64,000 nucleotides of DNA from Hyphococcus sp. (lineage in GTDB: Bacteria; Pseudomonadota; Alphaproteobacteria; Caulobacterales; Parvularculaceae). The DNA is taken from positions 1 through 64,000 of the forward strand of contig JANQJK010000023.1 of NCBI GenBank assembly GCA_028281665.1. The letters run 5' to 3'. Every line of letters starts with the position of its first letter. The stretch's first letter is position 1. Of this stretch, positions 6,254-16,700 are shown in pieces. The notes beneath the pieces are model-generated. The model made no database searches, was not told the origin of the DNA, and saw only the letters and a program-made list of their open reading frames with translations. Both the position numbers and the translations under genes were made by a program.

Positions 6254-8284
6254 ATGCTTAATTTATTGACCGCGGCGGCTTCCGAAAGCGGTGTGTTGAC
6301 GGGCGATGCGGCGCTTGATCTCGGGCGCGGGGCGATCGCCGGCGCGCTGATCGTAGGCGCGGCATTTCTTGCCGGTTATGCGGCGATCCGGCGTAGCGGG
6401 CTTGCGGTTTGCGCGCTTCTCATGGTGGCGATGGCCGCGGCGTTGCAGTTTTCCTGGCTTGGCTTCCTGCCGGCGTTGCCTGCTGAGGGGGCGGTGCTGA
6501 TCCTCGGTCTGTTCGCTGCATCCGGCGTCATCTTCCTTTCCGCATCGGTCAATGTGGCGCGGTACAATCCGCTGCTCGGCGGCGTGATGTTTACCGGTGC
6601 GCTCATTCTTGGCGGTCTCGGCTTTATAAACTTCATCGACCGGGTTGATGTATCGGGGCTGATGCGCTGGGCGGCGATTGGCGTTGGCGGATTCGCGGTT
6701 GTTCTGGCGCTGACCCAGGCCGTGCGCGGAGACGCGGGTGCGCGTTTAATTCTGCCCGGCGTTGCTCTTGCGATCGCCGCGCCGCTGATCGGCCCGCTTG
6801 GTGCGATTGAGGACGTGTCCTCCATCGCGGCCCACGGGGTCTTCACGCTTGGTGTTCTGGGGGCGAGTCTGGTGGCGTTGACCGAAGGGTTTGCGCCGAC
6901 CGGCGCCAGTTCGACGCCGGCAATCGGGCAGTCATTCGTGACGCCGGACCAGGAAGCGCGCATGGCGTCGTCCTCCGGGTCGCGCGAACGGGCGGAAGTC
7001 ATTATCGACAGCCAGCTTGGCAGGGTCCTTGATTACTCCGGGGTTGGCATCTGGGACTGGAGCCCGGAAACGATTGAGCAGACGGAATCGCTGCCGGCGC
7101 TGCTTGGCGCGGACTCCAGTGCGCCATTTACCCCTGACGCCATGCGCCAGTTCATCCACAAGGACGATTTGAGAACGTTGGAGACCGAGGTGCTGGCGGC
7201 CGAGGACGGACCGTTCGACGTCGTGGTGAGACTCTTCAACGATCGCACGGTGCGCATGCGCGGCGCCCGCGCGGCGGCGGAAGAGGAAGGCGTTTTGGAG
7301 CGTATCGTGGCGTTTATTGAGCATGCCGACGCCAAGCTCGCCGAACGTGACAATGCGCGGCCGAAGGCTGACGCCAGCGCGGCGCCCGCGGACTTCGATA
7401 TCGACAAAATTGTCGCCGTCTTTCAGCCGATCGTTTCGCTAGGCGACAAAAAGACGGTCGGCTATGAGGCGCTGGCGCGCCTTGACGGCAAGGATGGCGA
7501 TACGGCCCAGCTGATACGAGCCGCCGCGCACGCCGGCAAATCCGGTGAGTTTGCGCAATCGATGCTGCGGCAGGCAGCGGCGTTTCTGGCGCAGGAGCGA
7601 AAGTCGAAGCGCGCGAGCGGCTCGGCTTTCGTGGCCATGAATGTTTCCTGGACGCAGATGGGCGACCCGGCTTTCGCCGGCGCCGTTGAGTCCGTGATGA
7701 AGGAGTTCGGATTGCAGAAAGGCGCGCTTGTCCTCGAACTGACCGAAGGCGAGGCCATTGGCAACGCCGATGCGGCGACGCCAGTGTTCCGTAAGCTGAA
7801 GGATCTGGGTGCGTTGCTTGCCTTTGACGATTTCGGCGCCGGCTTTTCATGCCTTTCCAATGTGCGTAAATACGATTTCGATTTTATCAAGATAGACAAG
7901 TCTTTCGCCGAGGATCTTGAGGACGAGGGCGACGGCGCCAAAATCGTCGGCGCGCTGGCGTCCATGGGCCGCGACCTTGGCCTTAAAGTGATCATTGAGG
8001 GCGTCGAAAGCGCCGCGGCCGCAAAGATCGCGGCGGGTCTCGGCTGCACTTACGGTCAGGGCTATGCGCTGGGCCGTCCGGCCGCCGCGCCGGCGCTCAA
8101 GGGAGACGAGCCAGCCAGCGCCGATCGCGACGAGAAGAAGACGGCGATCGCCAGGCCGGTGGACGACAAAACAAAAGCGGCGCCGGACGACGCCATCGAC
8201 CTGACGCCGGACCTCGCGGCGCAGCCCGCCAATGACGCAAAACCCATGCGGTGGCGCCCATGGACTCGCATTGGCGCGCGTTAG
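6254..8284 (+). CDS. Membrane-bound PAS-EAL cyclic-di-GMP phosphodiesterase
   Basis: The 676-residue protein starts at the ATG at 6254 (GGTGGGG upstream); a longer open frame lacks a ribosome site. It has a hydrophobic N-terminal half with about seven membrane helices (residues 1-215), a PAS-like segment (about 255-365, containing GIWDWSPE and FIHKDDL) and a C-terminal EAL domain (about 380-610). The EAL domain keeps the catalytic set: EAL at 405, N in MNVSW, E in LELTEGE, DDFG, K in IKIDKSF, E in IIEGVE, and the QGYALGRP end. It should hydrolyse c-di-GMP in response to a membrane or PAS-sensed signal. It may oppose PleD at 28639. The last 60 residues are charged and low in complexity. Confidence 0.88.
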   Translation: MLNLLTAAASESGVLTGDAALDLGRGAIAGALIVGAAFLAGYAAIRRSGLAVCALLMVAMAAALQFSWLGFLPALPAEGAVLILGLFAASGVIFLSASVNVARYNPLLGGVMFTGALILGGLGFINFIDRVDVSGLMRWAAIGVGGFAVVLALTQAVRGDAGARLILPGVALAIAAPLIGPLGAIEDVSSIAAHGVFTLGVLGASLVALTEGFAPTGASSTPAIGQSFVTPDQEARMASSSGSRERAEVIIDSQLGRVLDYSGVGIWDWSPETIEQTESLPALLGADSSAPFTPDAMRQFIHKDDLRTLETEVLAAEDGPFDVVVRLFNDRTVRMRGARAAAEEEGVLERIVAFIEHADAKLAERDNARPKADASAAPADFDIDKIVAVFQPIVSLGDKKTVGYEALARLDGKDGDTAQLIRAAAHAGKSGEFAQSMLRQAAAFLAQERKSKRASGSAFVAMNVSWTQMGDPAFAGAVESVMKEFGLQKGALVLELTEGEAIGNADAATPVFRKLKDLGALLAFDDFGAGFSCLSNVRKYDFDFIKIDKSFAEDLEDEGDGAKIVGALASMGRDLGLKVIIEGVESAAAAKIAAGLGCTYGQGYALGRPAAAPALKGDEPASADRDEKKTAIARPVDDKTKAAPDDAIDLTPDLAAQPANDAKPMRWRPWTRIGAR

Positions 8285-8302
8285 GAGCGATCGCTTCAAA
8301 AA

Positions 8303-8917
8303 CTAATTTAGCGGTTGGCCCGAATCCCGGGTCGACGCCCATTCTCGCGACAGCATGGCGCTTGTAACGCCGAGCTTTGCCAGCGCGCCGTTCCAGGCGT
8401 CGTCATGGCCGCCACTGAAAATCAGGTCGGCGTCGGCCCCGCAGTGCAGCCAGGCATTCATGGAAATTTCCTGTTCCAGTTGCCCGGCGCCCCATCCTGC
8501 GTGGCCGATGGCGAGGAGATATCTGTCCGGCGCCGGCCGTTTCGGTTCGCTGCCGCCGATATCGACAAGAATGTCGCGCGTCGCCGTCAGCGCAAGGCCG
8601 CCGGGCAGGGCGAGCGTCTTGTCGATTTCGTAGTCTGACGTATGCAGGACAAGGCCGCGCTCCGTCTGCACGGGTCCGCCAAAGAATACGTCCGTATATT
8701 GAGCATCCTCGGCCGGCTCGATGTCCAGCTGGTCCAGCAGGTCGGGGAACTCTACGTCGTCAAGGCGCTTGTTGACGATTACGCCCATGGCGTGATCGGT
8801 GTCGTGGGCGCAGATCAGGATGACCGACCGCTCGAATCTGGGATCGCCCATATTCGGCATTGCGATCAGCAATTGCCCGGCGAGAAAATCCTGCTGAGGT
8901 GCGTTGGAACCGGCCAT
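8303..8917 (-). CDS. yqgE: YqgE/AlgH family protein
   Basis: The protein has 204 residues and carries the whole UPF0301 (DUF179) signature: FLAGQLLIAMPNMGDPRFERSV at the N-terminus, GVIVNK, FFGGPVQTERGLVLH, and GHAGWGAGQLEQEI near residue 145. The function of the family is not established; it was named AlgH for an effect on alginate production in Pseudomonas. It is convergent with the EAL gene and divergent from the peroxiredoxin gene. Confidence 0.93.
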   Translation of the reverse strand: MAGSNAPQQDFLAGQLLIAMPNMGDPRFERSVILICAHDTDHAMGVIVNKRLDDVEFPDLLDQLDIEPAEDAQYTDVFFGGPVQTERGLVLHTSDYEIDKTLALPGGLALTATRDILVDIGGSEPKRPAPDRYLLAIGHAGWGAGQLEQEISMNAWLHCGADADLIFSGGHDDAWNGALAKLGVTSAMLSREWASTRDSGQPLN

Positions 8918-9043
8918 TACGCGATCTTAAGCTGCTCGCCCCATCGAGGCAAACGCGGGGCTCTTGCGCCGGATCGCGGTGTTCTGGACCTCCGCCGGAC
9001 CGCGCGTTATGACCCCGGGCGAAATCTTTAGGAGAAAACGCAG

Positions 9044-9526
9044 ATGACTATAGCCAAGGGCGACAAAATTCCGAGCGCCACTGTGATGATGGCGACCGAC
9101 GAGGGGCCGCAGAAGGCCGAAACGCAGGACGTGCTCGGATCGGGCAAAGTCGCTTTGTTTGCCGTGCCGGGGGCTTTCACGCCAACCTGTTCCGCCAAGC
9201 ACCTGCCGGGATTTGTCGAAAAAGCCGGCGAACTTGGCGCCAAGGGCGTCGACAAGATTGTCTGCATGTCGGTGAACGACGCCTTTGTCATGGACGCATG
9301 GGGCAAGGACCACAACGCCGGCGGCAAAGTGGAGATGCTTGCAGACGGCAATGGCGATTTTACGCGGGCGCTCGGCCTTACGATGGACGGAACCGGTTTC
9401 GGCCTTGGTGAACGGTCCCAGCGTTTCTCAGCGATCCTGGAGAACGGTGTCGTAACAGAACTCAATGTCGAAGCGCCCGGCGCCTTCGACGTCTCGTCTG
9501 CGGAGCATATGCTCGGCCAGCTTTAG
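9044..9526 (+). CDS. Peroxiredoxin, Prx5-like
   Basis: The 160-residue protein belongs to the atypical Prx5/glutathione-peroxiredoxin group. [15 protein letters not shown] holds the peroxidatic cysteine at about residue 49 inside the PxxxT/SxxC motif, and [17 protein letters not shown] is typical of the C-terminal half. It reduces hydrogen and alkyl peroxides in the cytosol using glutathione or glutaredoxin as reductant. A second cysteine (VCMS, near 75) could act in resolution. AGGAG lies ten bases before the ATG. Its stop overlaps the stop of rnhA on the other strand by four bases. Confidence 0.93.
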   Translation: MTIAKGDKIPSATVMMATDEGPQKAETQDVLGSGKVALFAVPGAFTPTCSAKHLPGFVEKAGELGAKGVDKIVCMSVNDAFVMDAWGKDHNAGGKVEMLADGNGDFTRALGLTMDGTGFGLGERSQRFSAILENGVVTELNVEAPGAFDVSSAEHMLGQL

Positions 9527-9942
9527 GCGCGCTCTGCACCGCGGCGGGCGAGTTCGTCCGCCCGTTCATTGCCGGGATGGCCGGCATGGCCTTTAACCCA
9601 GCGCCAGTCGATCTCGCGGTTCGCCGCGAGATCGTGGATCTCGATCCATAGATCCTTGTTCTTCACCGGCTTTCGTGAAGCTGTTTTCCAGCCATTGCGC
9701 TTCCAGCCGTGGATCCACGACGTAATGCCATTCTTCACATACTGGCTGTCCGTATAGAGAATAACTGGGCCGTCCGTCGCTTTCAGCGCTTCGATCACCG
9801 CCTGCATTTCCATACGGTTGTTGGTCGTCTCCGCCTCGCCGCCGAAGAGTTCGCGCTCATCGCCGTTTTCGGCGATCAGAACGCCCCATCCGCCGGGACC
9901 GGGATTGCCCGAGCATGCGCCGTCGGTAAAAATTTCGATCAT
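9523..9942 (-). CDS. rnhA: Ribonuclease HI
   Basis: The 139-residue enzyme begins at [20 protein letters not shown]; a longer frame adds 12 basic residues without family support. The four carboxylates are present: D in [10 protein letters not shown] in [14 protein letters not shown] in YTDSQYV, and D in NERADELAR, together with the catalytic histidine in [10 protein letters not shown]. It degrades the RNA strand of RNA-DNA hybrids, such as Okazaki primers and R-loops. Length and motifs are standard. Confidence 0.97.
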   Translation of the reverse strand: MIEIFTDGACSGNPGPGGWGVLIAENGDERELFGGEAETTNNRMEMQAVIEALKATDGPVILYTDSQYVKNGITSWIHGWKRNGWKTASRKPVKNKDLWIEIHDLAANREIDWRWVKGHAGHPGNERADELARRGAERA

Positions 9943-10014
9943 GAATGGGACCCGTTTACGACGACGACGCGTTAGCAAATGTGATGCGTGTTGGAAAGAC
10001 GGGCCGGGCCGTCC

Positions 10015-10968
10015 TCATCCGGCGAGTTTCAACGGGCTGTTGAAAACAACTTCCTCCGTCGCCGTCTCGACCGTTTCCACGACGATCGCGCGGCGCGCGG
10101 CGAGGGCTTTCAAGAACGCCTCCACCAGTTCTTCAGGGGCGGATGCGCCTGCCGACATGCCGATTGTCGAAACGCCCGCAAGCCGTTCGAAATCGAACGC
10201 GCCGGCGTCCTCGACGAGGTCCGCCTGCGCGGCGCCCGCGCGCAACGCCGTCTCGACCAGTCGGCGGGAATTCGATGACGTGTCCGATCCGATAACGAGA
10301 AAGAGATCCGCCCCCGGCGCGGCGGCTTTCACCGCATCCTGCCGGTTCGTCGTCGCGTAGCAGATGTCCTGGGTGTTCGGAGCGATGATATCGGGAAACC
10401 GCTTTTTCAGAGCGGCGATTATCTCGCCCGCATCTTCCACCGAGAGGGTTGTCTGGGTGACGTAGGCTTTCGGCCCGTCACGGTTTGGCAGCAGCGCGAC
10501 GTCAGCGGTCGTCTCTACGAGCGTCACCGCGCCGGCCGGCGCCTGGCCCATTGTGCCCACCACTTCCGGGTGGCCCTTATGGCCGACGAGGTAGACGTGA
10601 ACGTCGCGTGCGGCGTGACGGCGCGTCTGGGCGTGCACCTTGTGGACGAGGGGGCAGGTGGCGTCGATCGGCTGCAACCCGCGCGAGCGGGCGCCCTCAA
10701 GGACGGCGGTCGGTGCGCCATGGGCCGATATGATGACCGGGCGGCCCCTTTCGACATTGTCGATATCTTCAACGAAAACAGCGCCCATCGCCGCAAGGCG
10801 GTCGACGACATGACGATTGTGAACGATTTCGTGGCGCACGAAAACAGGGGCCCCGAACTGCTCAAGCGCCTCCTCCACCGTCCGGATCGCACGCTCGACC
10901 CCGGCGCAGAAGCCGCGCGGCGAGGCCAGCCGGACGCGAAGCGGCGTCTTGAGCGTCGTCGTCGTCAT
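10015..10968 (-). CDS. ispH: 4-hydroxy-3-methylbut-2-enyl diphosphate reductase
   Basis: The 317-residue enzyme catalyses the last step of the MEP isoprenoid pathway, making IPP and DMAPP with a 4Fe-4S cluster. The three cluster cysteines are C21 (RGFCAGVERA), C105 (DATCPLVHK) and C203 (DICYATTNRQ), and the catalytic glutamate lies in GHPEVVG. The start at MTTTTLKT has GGAGG at a good distance; the frame is open a further 26 codons. rnhA follows on the same strand 72 bases downstream, so the two may be cotranscribed. Confidence 0.96.
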   Translation of the reverse strand: MTTTTLKTPLRVRLASPRGFCAGVERAIRTVEEALEQFGAPVFVRHEIVHNRHVVDRLAAMGAVFVEDIDNVERGRPVIISAHGAPTAVLEGARSRGLQPIDATCPLVHKVHAQTRRHAARDVHVYLVGHKGHPEVVGTMGQAPAGAVTLVETTADVALLPNRDGPKAYVTQTTLSVEDAGEIIAALKKRFPDIIAPNTQDICYATTNRQDAVKAAAPGADLFLVIGSDTSSNSRRLVETALRAGAAQADLVEDAGAFDFERLAGVSTIGMSAGASAPEELVEAFLKALAARRAIVVETVETATEEVVFNSPLKLAG

Positions 10969-11117
10969 TTCTGGTTCCTCCCGAGCGAGCCGATCCGCGC
11001 CGTTGCGCCGGCCTGCGCAAATCGCTAGACGGTCTTGCGCAGTCAAGAAGGCGTCGCCAAGGCTGTAGCCGGGCGTTCCCGCGGCCTTTTCGTGTCGAGA
11101 TATAAGGGTTTCATTTC

Positions 11118-11672
11118 ATGAACAAAGCGTTAGCCGGCGCGCTTTTCGCCGCACTTACCGCCGTCTCGGCCTGTAGCAGCAGCAGGGAAGCGAAGCAGAA
11201 AAACCCCGCGCCTTGCCCGAACATCGTCGTCCTCGCGGATGCGGCCCGGTTCGTTCAGTTCGACGGCGAGGAAACTGTCGAGAATGTCGCCTATTCCGGC
11301 GAGATCACCAATGCGGTGATCGCCTGCCGTTATGTGGGAGCGGACCCAATCGAGGTCGAGGTCGATCTGACCATGGCGTTCGGCAAGGGCCCGAAAGGCG
11401 ACAATGGCCAGCGCGCCTTTAGCTACTTCGTCGCCGTTGCGCGCCGCGACCTTGAAGTCATCGCCAAGGAAGAATTCCCGGCGCCGGTTGAATTTACGGA
11501 CAAACGCCGCGTCGTCGTCTTTGAGGACGAAATCGACCGGATCACCATTCCCCGCGCCGGCGAAAACACCTCCGGGACGAATTTCGAGATCATCGTCGGG
11601 TTCAAGCTGACCCCGGAACAGGCGATTTTCAATCGTTCCGGCAAAAGTCTGAAGTTCCCCAGATTGCAATGA
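11118..11672 (+). CDS. Lipoprotein of unknown function, overlapping argS
   Basis: The 184-residue protein begins with a lipoprotein signal peptide, MNKALAGALFAALTAVSAC, with the lipobox cysteine at 19. The mature part is rich in beta-strand-like segments and has two further cysteines (CPNIVV and IACRYVG). No known domain was recognised. Its stop overlaps the argS start (ATGA), so the two are translationally coupled. A role at the cell envelope is inferred only from the signal peptide. Confidence 0.85.
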   Translation: MNKALAGALFAALTAVSACSSSREAKQKNPAPCPNIVVLADAARFVQFDGEETVENVAYSGEITNAVIACRYVGADPIEVEVDLTMAFGKGPKGDNGQRAFSYFVAVARRDLEVIAKEEFPAPVEFTDKRRVVVFEDEIDRITIPRAGENTSGTNFEIIVGFKLTPEQAIFNRSGKSLKFPRLQ

Positions 11673-13402
11673 CGCTGCTCGACGAACTGAGCGCGATCCT
11701 GGGCGAGGCCTTCGCCGCCGCCGGGCTGGACGCAGCCTATGGCCGTGTCGCGCGCGCCGACCGGCCGGATCTCGCGCAGTTCCAGTGCAACGGCGCGCTT
11801 GCTGCGGCAAAGGCGGCGAAACAAAATCCGCGTGCGCTGGCGCAGAGCGTACTCGACAAGCTGGACGCGTCGGACGTTTTTTCTGAAACCGCGATTGCGG
11901 GGCCGGGATTTATCAATCTGGCGCTGCACGATGCATGGCTTGCCGTCCGCGCAGACGGTCGCAATGGGTGGCGCTCGCCGTCGCTGGAAAAACTGGTGAT
12001 CGATTATGGCGGGCCCAATGTCGCCAAACCGCTTCATGTCGGTCATCTGCGCGCCGCGATTATTGGCGAGAGCCTGAAGCGGATCACCCGCGCCGCTGGC
12101 GACGAGGTGATCGGCGACGCCCATCTCGGCGATTGGGGCCTGCAAATGGGCCAGCTTATCTCCGAGCTGGAATTGCGCGAGCCCGACCTTCCTTACTTTG
12201 ACATCGATGCACAAGGCCCGTTCCCCGCCGATCCGCCGATTACCCTTGCCGACCTTGAAGCCATGTATCCGGCGGCGTCGGCGGCCTGCAAGGAAGACGA
12301 GGCGCGCGCCGGTCTGGCGCGCGAGGCGACGAAAGCGTTGCAGGACGGCCGGCCCGGATATCGAGCCCTGTGGCGACATTTTGTCGATCTGTCCGTTGCC
12401 GCGATGAAAGTGGACTATGCCGATCTCGGGGTCGATTTCGACCTGTGGAACGGCGAAGCCGACGCCGATCCGCTGATCCCGGAAATCGCCGACGATCTGC
12501 GTGACCGCGGTCTCCTTGAAACGTCCGATGGCGCGGAGATTATTCGGGTCGCCCGCGACGACGACAAAAAAGAGATGCCGCCGATCATCTTCCGCAACAG
12601 CCGGGGCGCTGTCGGCTATCACGCGACCGACGTGGCGACCATTGTCGACCGGGTGCGAAACATCGGTCCGGACCGCATGCTTTATGTGGTCGACGCGCGG
12701 CAACGGCTTCATTTCGAACAGGTTTTCCGCGCCGTGGATCGCGCCGGCTATTTCCGGGAAGACAGGCTAGAGCATCTCTGGTTCGGCACGATGAACGGCG
12801 AGGACGGCAAGCCGTTCAAGACACGCGAAGGCGGCACGCTGAAACTGCGCGACTTCATCGACATGGTGACCGACAAGGCCCGCGCGCGCCTTGTGGAAAA
12901 CGGGCTAGCCGAGGGGTACGGAGAGGCGGAAACCGCCGAGATTGCGCAGAAAGTGGGGATCGCCGCGTTGAAGTTCGCCGATCTCTCAAATCCGCGCACC
13001 AGCGACTACATTTTCGATATCGACCGGTTCACGTCCTTTGAAGGCAAGACCGGCCCCTACCTGCTCTACGCCAGAGCGCGTATCCGGTCCGTCCTGGCCA
13101 AGGCGACGGGCGCCGGCGGCGTCATCGCCATCGCCGCGCCCGAGGAGCGCGACCTTGCTTTGGCGCTCGCCGGCTTCGCGGACGCTCATCGCGACGCCTA
13201 TCAAAAGCGCCTGCCGCATATACTGTGCGAGCATGCATTCGGCCTCGCGCAGGCATTTTCGAAATTTTACGCCGCCTGCCGCATTGCCGACGAGGCCGAC
13301 GACGAGGTGCGCGCTTCGCGGATCGCTCTCGCCGAAGCGGTCGCGGCGCAGCTCGATATGATCTTCGACCTTCTCGGTTTGCCTGCTCCGAACCGCATGT
13401 AG
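11669..13402 (+). CDS. argS: Arginyl-tRNA synthetase
   Basis: The 577-residue class I synthetase charges tRNA-Arg. It has the N-terminal additional domain (about 1-105), the HIGH-type motif in PNVAKPLHVGHLRAA (about 117-131), a KMSKS-like region at FKTREGGTLKLRDFIDM (about 383-400), and the C-terminal DALR anticodon-binding domain (about 450-577, ending LFDLLGLPAPNRM-like). It starts within the stop codon of the lipoprotein gene. Length and motifs are typical. Confidence 0.97.
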   Translation: MTLLDELSAILGEAFAAAGLDAAYGRVARADRPDLAQFQCNGALAAAKAAKQNPRALAQSVLDKLDASDVFSETAIAGPGFINLALHDAWLAVRADGRNGWRSPSLEKLVIDYGGPNVAKPLHVGHLRAAIIGESLKRITRAAGDEVIGDAHLGDWGLQMGQLISELELREPDLPYFDIDAQGPFPADPPITLADLEAMYPAASAACKEDEARAGLAREATKALQDGRPGYRALWRHFVDLSVAAMKVDYADLGVDFDLWNGEADADPLIPEIADDLRDRGLLETSDGAEIIRVARDDDKKEMPPIIFRNSRGAVGYHATDVATIVDRVRNIGPDRMLYVVDARQRLHFEQVFRAVDRAGYFREDRLEHLWFGTMNGEDGKPFKTREGGTLKLRDFIDMVTDKARARLVENGLAEGYGEAETAEIAQKVGIAALKFADLSNPRTSDYIFDIDRFTSFEGKTGPYLLYARARIRSVLAKATGAGGVIAIAAPEERDLALALAGFADAHRDAYQKRLPHILCEHAFGLAQAFSKFYAACRIADEADDEVRASRIALAEAVAAQLDMIFDLLGLPAPNRM

Positions 13403-13718
13403 CGCCGCCGGGATGTTGCCGCGGCGCAACAGCATACGGAATTACTGTGAAATTTGTTCGTCATAATGCGTGAGCCGTCCGGTCACGGCGTTGTCTTCGA
13501 GCGAGGATCGGCTGCTAACGCGTTATGATTTGGAACAAACTTTTCCACAATCCCCCGTATACGAACAATATAACAACCACGACCGGATTGTCGCAGCAGC
13601 TGAGGATCGGGGGCGACTGTCACGAAGGCGTCATCTAAGGTTTCTATCGCCCGCCATGATCTTTGGGGTCGCGTACATGGCGCGGCGTTTCCTGTTAAAA
13701 ACCTTGGGGTTCGTGAAA
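13403..13718. other. Intergenic region upstream of the TonB-dependent receptor
   Basis: The 316 bases hold no convincing gene, although the receptor frame happens to be open back to 13470. A near-perfect inverted pair, TCATAATGCG (from 13461) and CGCGTTATGA (from 13519), flanks about 50 bases, and GAGGATCGG occurs twice (near 13502 and 13603). These may be binding sites for a regulator of the receptor. No clear sigma-70 promoter was assigned. Confidence 0.3.
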
Positions 13719-16700
13719 ATGAAACTGATGAATACGCTCTCCGCTGGCGCAGCGGCGATCGCGCTCTCGACCGCGTTTACCACGGTCGTGATGCCGACGC
13801 CTGCCGAGGCGCAGCAAACGACAGCCGACATCCGCGGTGTTGTCACCGACGGGTCCGGCGCGCCGCTTTCCGGCGCCTCTGTGACGATTTTAAATGAGAA
13901 TACCGGTTCGACACGACGCGTTACGACAGACGGTCAGGGCCGTTTCAGCGTGCAAAACCTGAATGTCGCGGGCAACTACACCATCACGGCCGCGGCGTCC
14001 GGTTTTCAGGGACAATCCGTCGAAGACGTTCGCCTGTCGCTTGGCGATACGACGGCGCTGAATTTCGCACTCACGAGCGGCGTGTCAGATGAAATCGTTG
14101 TCGTTGCAACGCGTTCGGCGCTGACGGAAGTTGCAATCGGCCCGAACGCGACGTTCGACTTCGATGACATTCAGGGCGCCCCGGCGGTCAATCGCGACAT
14201 CAAGGAAATCATCCGTCAGGATCCGCGCCTTTACATTGATGAATCCGAAGGCGACGGCCTGCAATGCGCCGGCGCCAGCCCGCGCTTCAACTCGCTGACC
14301 GTCGACGGCATTCGGCTGAATGATAACTTCGGACTGAACTCCAACGGTTATCCGACGGAACGCCTGCCGTTCCCGCTCGACTCGATCAACCAGGTCGCCG
14401 TCGAACTCGCGCCCTTTGACGTCGAATATGGCGGCTTTACCGGTTGTAACATCAACGCGGTGACCCGTTCAGGCGAGAACGAATTCCACGGCAGCGCCTG
14501 GTTCGACTACACGTCAGACACGTTCCGCGGCGGTTCCATCGAAGGCTCCTCGTTTGACAAAGGCGACTTCAGCGACTTCCGCTTCGGCGCGACGCTCTCC
14601 GGCCCGATCATCAAGGACAAGCTGTTCTTCTTCGCGGCGTATGAGAAGATCAACGAGACTGAAATCTTCGGCCGCGGTCCGGCGGAAGCGGGCGCCACGG
14701 GCGTGCAAGGCGTTAGCCAGGCCCAACTTGATCGCATCTTCAATATTGCGGAAACGGTTTACGGCTATGCGCCGACGCCGTTGCCGCCGTCAGCAGGCGA
14801 AGACGATGAGAAGATCCTCGCGAAGCTGGATTACAACATCAATGACAATCACCGGCTTGCGCTGACTTACAACTACATCAACGGCTTCAACCAGACGGCG
14901 TCGGACGACGACCCGGATGAATATGAATCCTTTGACCACTACTATCTGCGCAGCACGAAGCTTCGGTCCTATTCCGGTCAGATCTTCTCGGACTGGACGG
15001 ACAATTTCTCGACCGAGCTTCGGGTTTCGTTTACTGACAACGACACAGGTCAGGACTCAAACGACAATACGAGCTTCGGTGAAGTTCGCATTGAGACGTA
15101 TAACCCGGCGACAGGCGAAACAGCCGACGTCTATATCGGCGGCGACGATTCCCGGCAGGCGAACCAGCTCGCAACCGAAACCTTCAACCTGAAGTTCAAA
15201 GCCGATTACCGGATTAACAATCACTTCCTGACGTTTGGCTACGAGCAGGAAAAAGTCGATGTCTTCAACCTGTTCATCCAGCACACGCAGGGCGAATTCC
15301 GGTTCGACGGATCGAGCTTCAGTGATCTCGTCGCCGATCCGGATGCGGAAATCGACAACTTCGAATCCGGCGCGTTTGTCGACGACGTCTTCTACGGAAA
15401 CGCTGTCGGCACCAACAATCCGGCGGACGGCGCTGCGGAGTTCGGCTACACCACGCACTCGGTCTATGTGCAGGACGACATTGATCTCGGCGATCTGCAA
15501 CTCAATGCCGGTGTCCGTTTCGACTGGTATTCTTCCGACGACCTTCCGACCCTCAACCCGAATTTCGAGGCGCGGAACGGTTTCAACAACCAGACGACGT
15601 TCGACGGCGAGTCGCTCATCCAGCCGCGTTTCGGCTTCAACTATGACGCGGCGGACAACCTGACCATTCGCGGCGGCGCCGGCATCTTCTCCGGCGGCAA
15701 CCCGAATGTCTGGTTGTCGAACTCCTATCAAAACGATAGCCAGCGTACGTTCCAGAGCTATCGCGGCAATGTCTCGAATTTCGATGCGTTGTCCTGGGTC
15801 AATGGTGACGCCGGCAACGAAAACACGCCGTTCTGGGGCGTCCTCCAGGAGCAGTTCGACGAAGTTGCGAATGCGGCGGCGGCCAATGGAGGCGTCAATG
15901 CGGTTGATCCGAACTTCAAGATCCCGTCTCAGTGGAAAGCAGCCATCGGCGCGACCTACAGTTTCTGGGATGACACGACATTCATCGTGGATTTCCTCTA
16001 TACCAAGGACCGCGATGCGGCGGGCATTATTGACGCGACGCTGACGCAAATCGGCACGGCGCCGGACGGGCGTCCGATCTACAACCGGATCGACCGCGCC
16101 GACCCGGCCTGCGTTACGGATGTTACGTCTGCGGCGTGTATCGCGACCGATCGGCCGCGAAACAATGACTTCATCCTGACCAACAATGACGGCGGCAGCC
16201 AGAAAGTGATTTCTGCGGCGCTTTACAAAGACTACGAGTTTGACAGCGGCTTGCGCGCCAACTGGGGTCTCGGTTACGCGTTCACGGACGCCAAGGACCG
16301 CAACCCGATGACGTCGTCGGTTGCGTTCTCGAACTTCGTGAACTTCTCGACGTCCGATCCCAACAATCCGCCGCTGGCAACCTCGAACTACGAAGTGCCT
16401 CATCGCTTCACGGTTCGCGCCGGCGTCTCCTATCCGTTCTTCGGCGACTATGAGACGAGCGTCCGCCTGTTCGGTCAGATTTCCCAGTCGCGGCCCTACA
16501 GCTTCATCTTTGATGATGCAGGCGACGTCTTCGGCGACGAACTCGACAGCCGGCACCTGCTCTACGTGCCGACGGGCCCGGACGATCCGAATGTCGTCTT
16601 CAATCCGGGCTTCGATCAGGCGGCGTTCTTCTCGCTTGTCAACGCGGTGGGCCTTGACCAGTATGCCGGCGGTATCGCCCCGCGGAACGCCTTCCAGTCG

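Noticed and set aside
13470-13718. N-terminal extension of the TonB-dependent receptor
   Set aside because: The signal peptide begins at 13719; the upstream frame is open by chance and would bury the signal.
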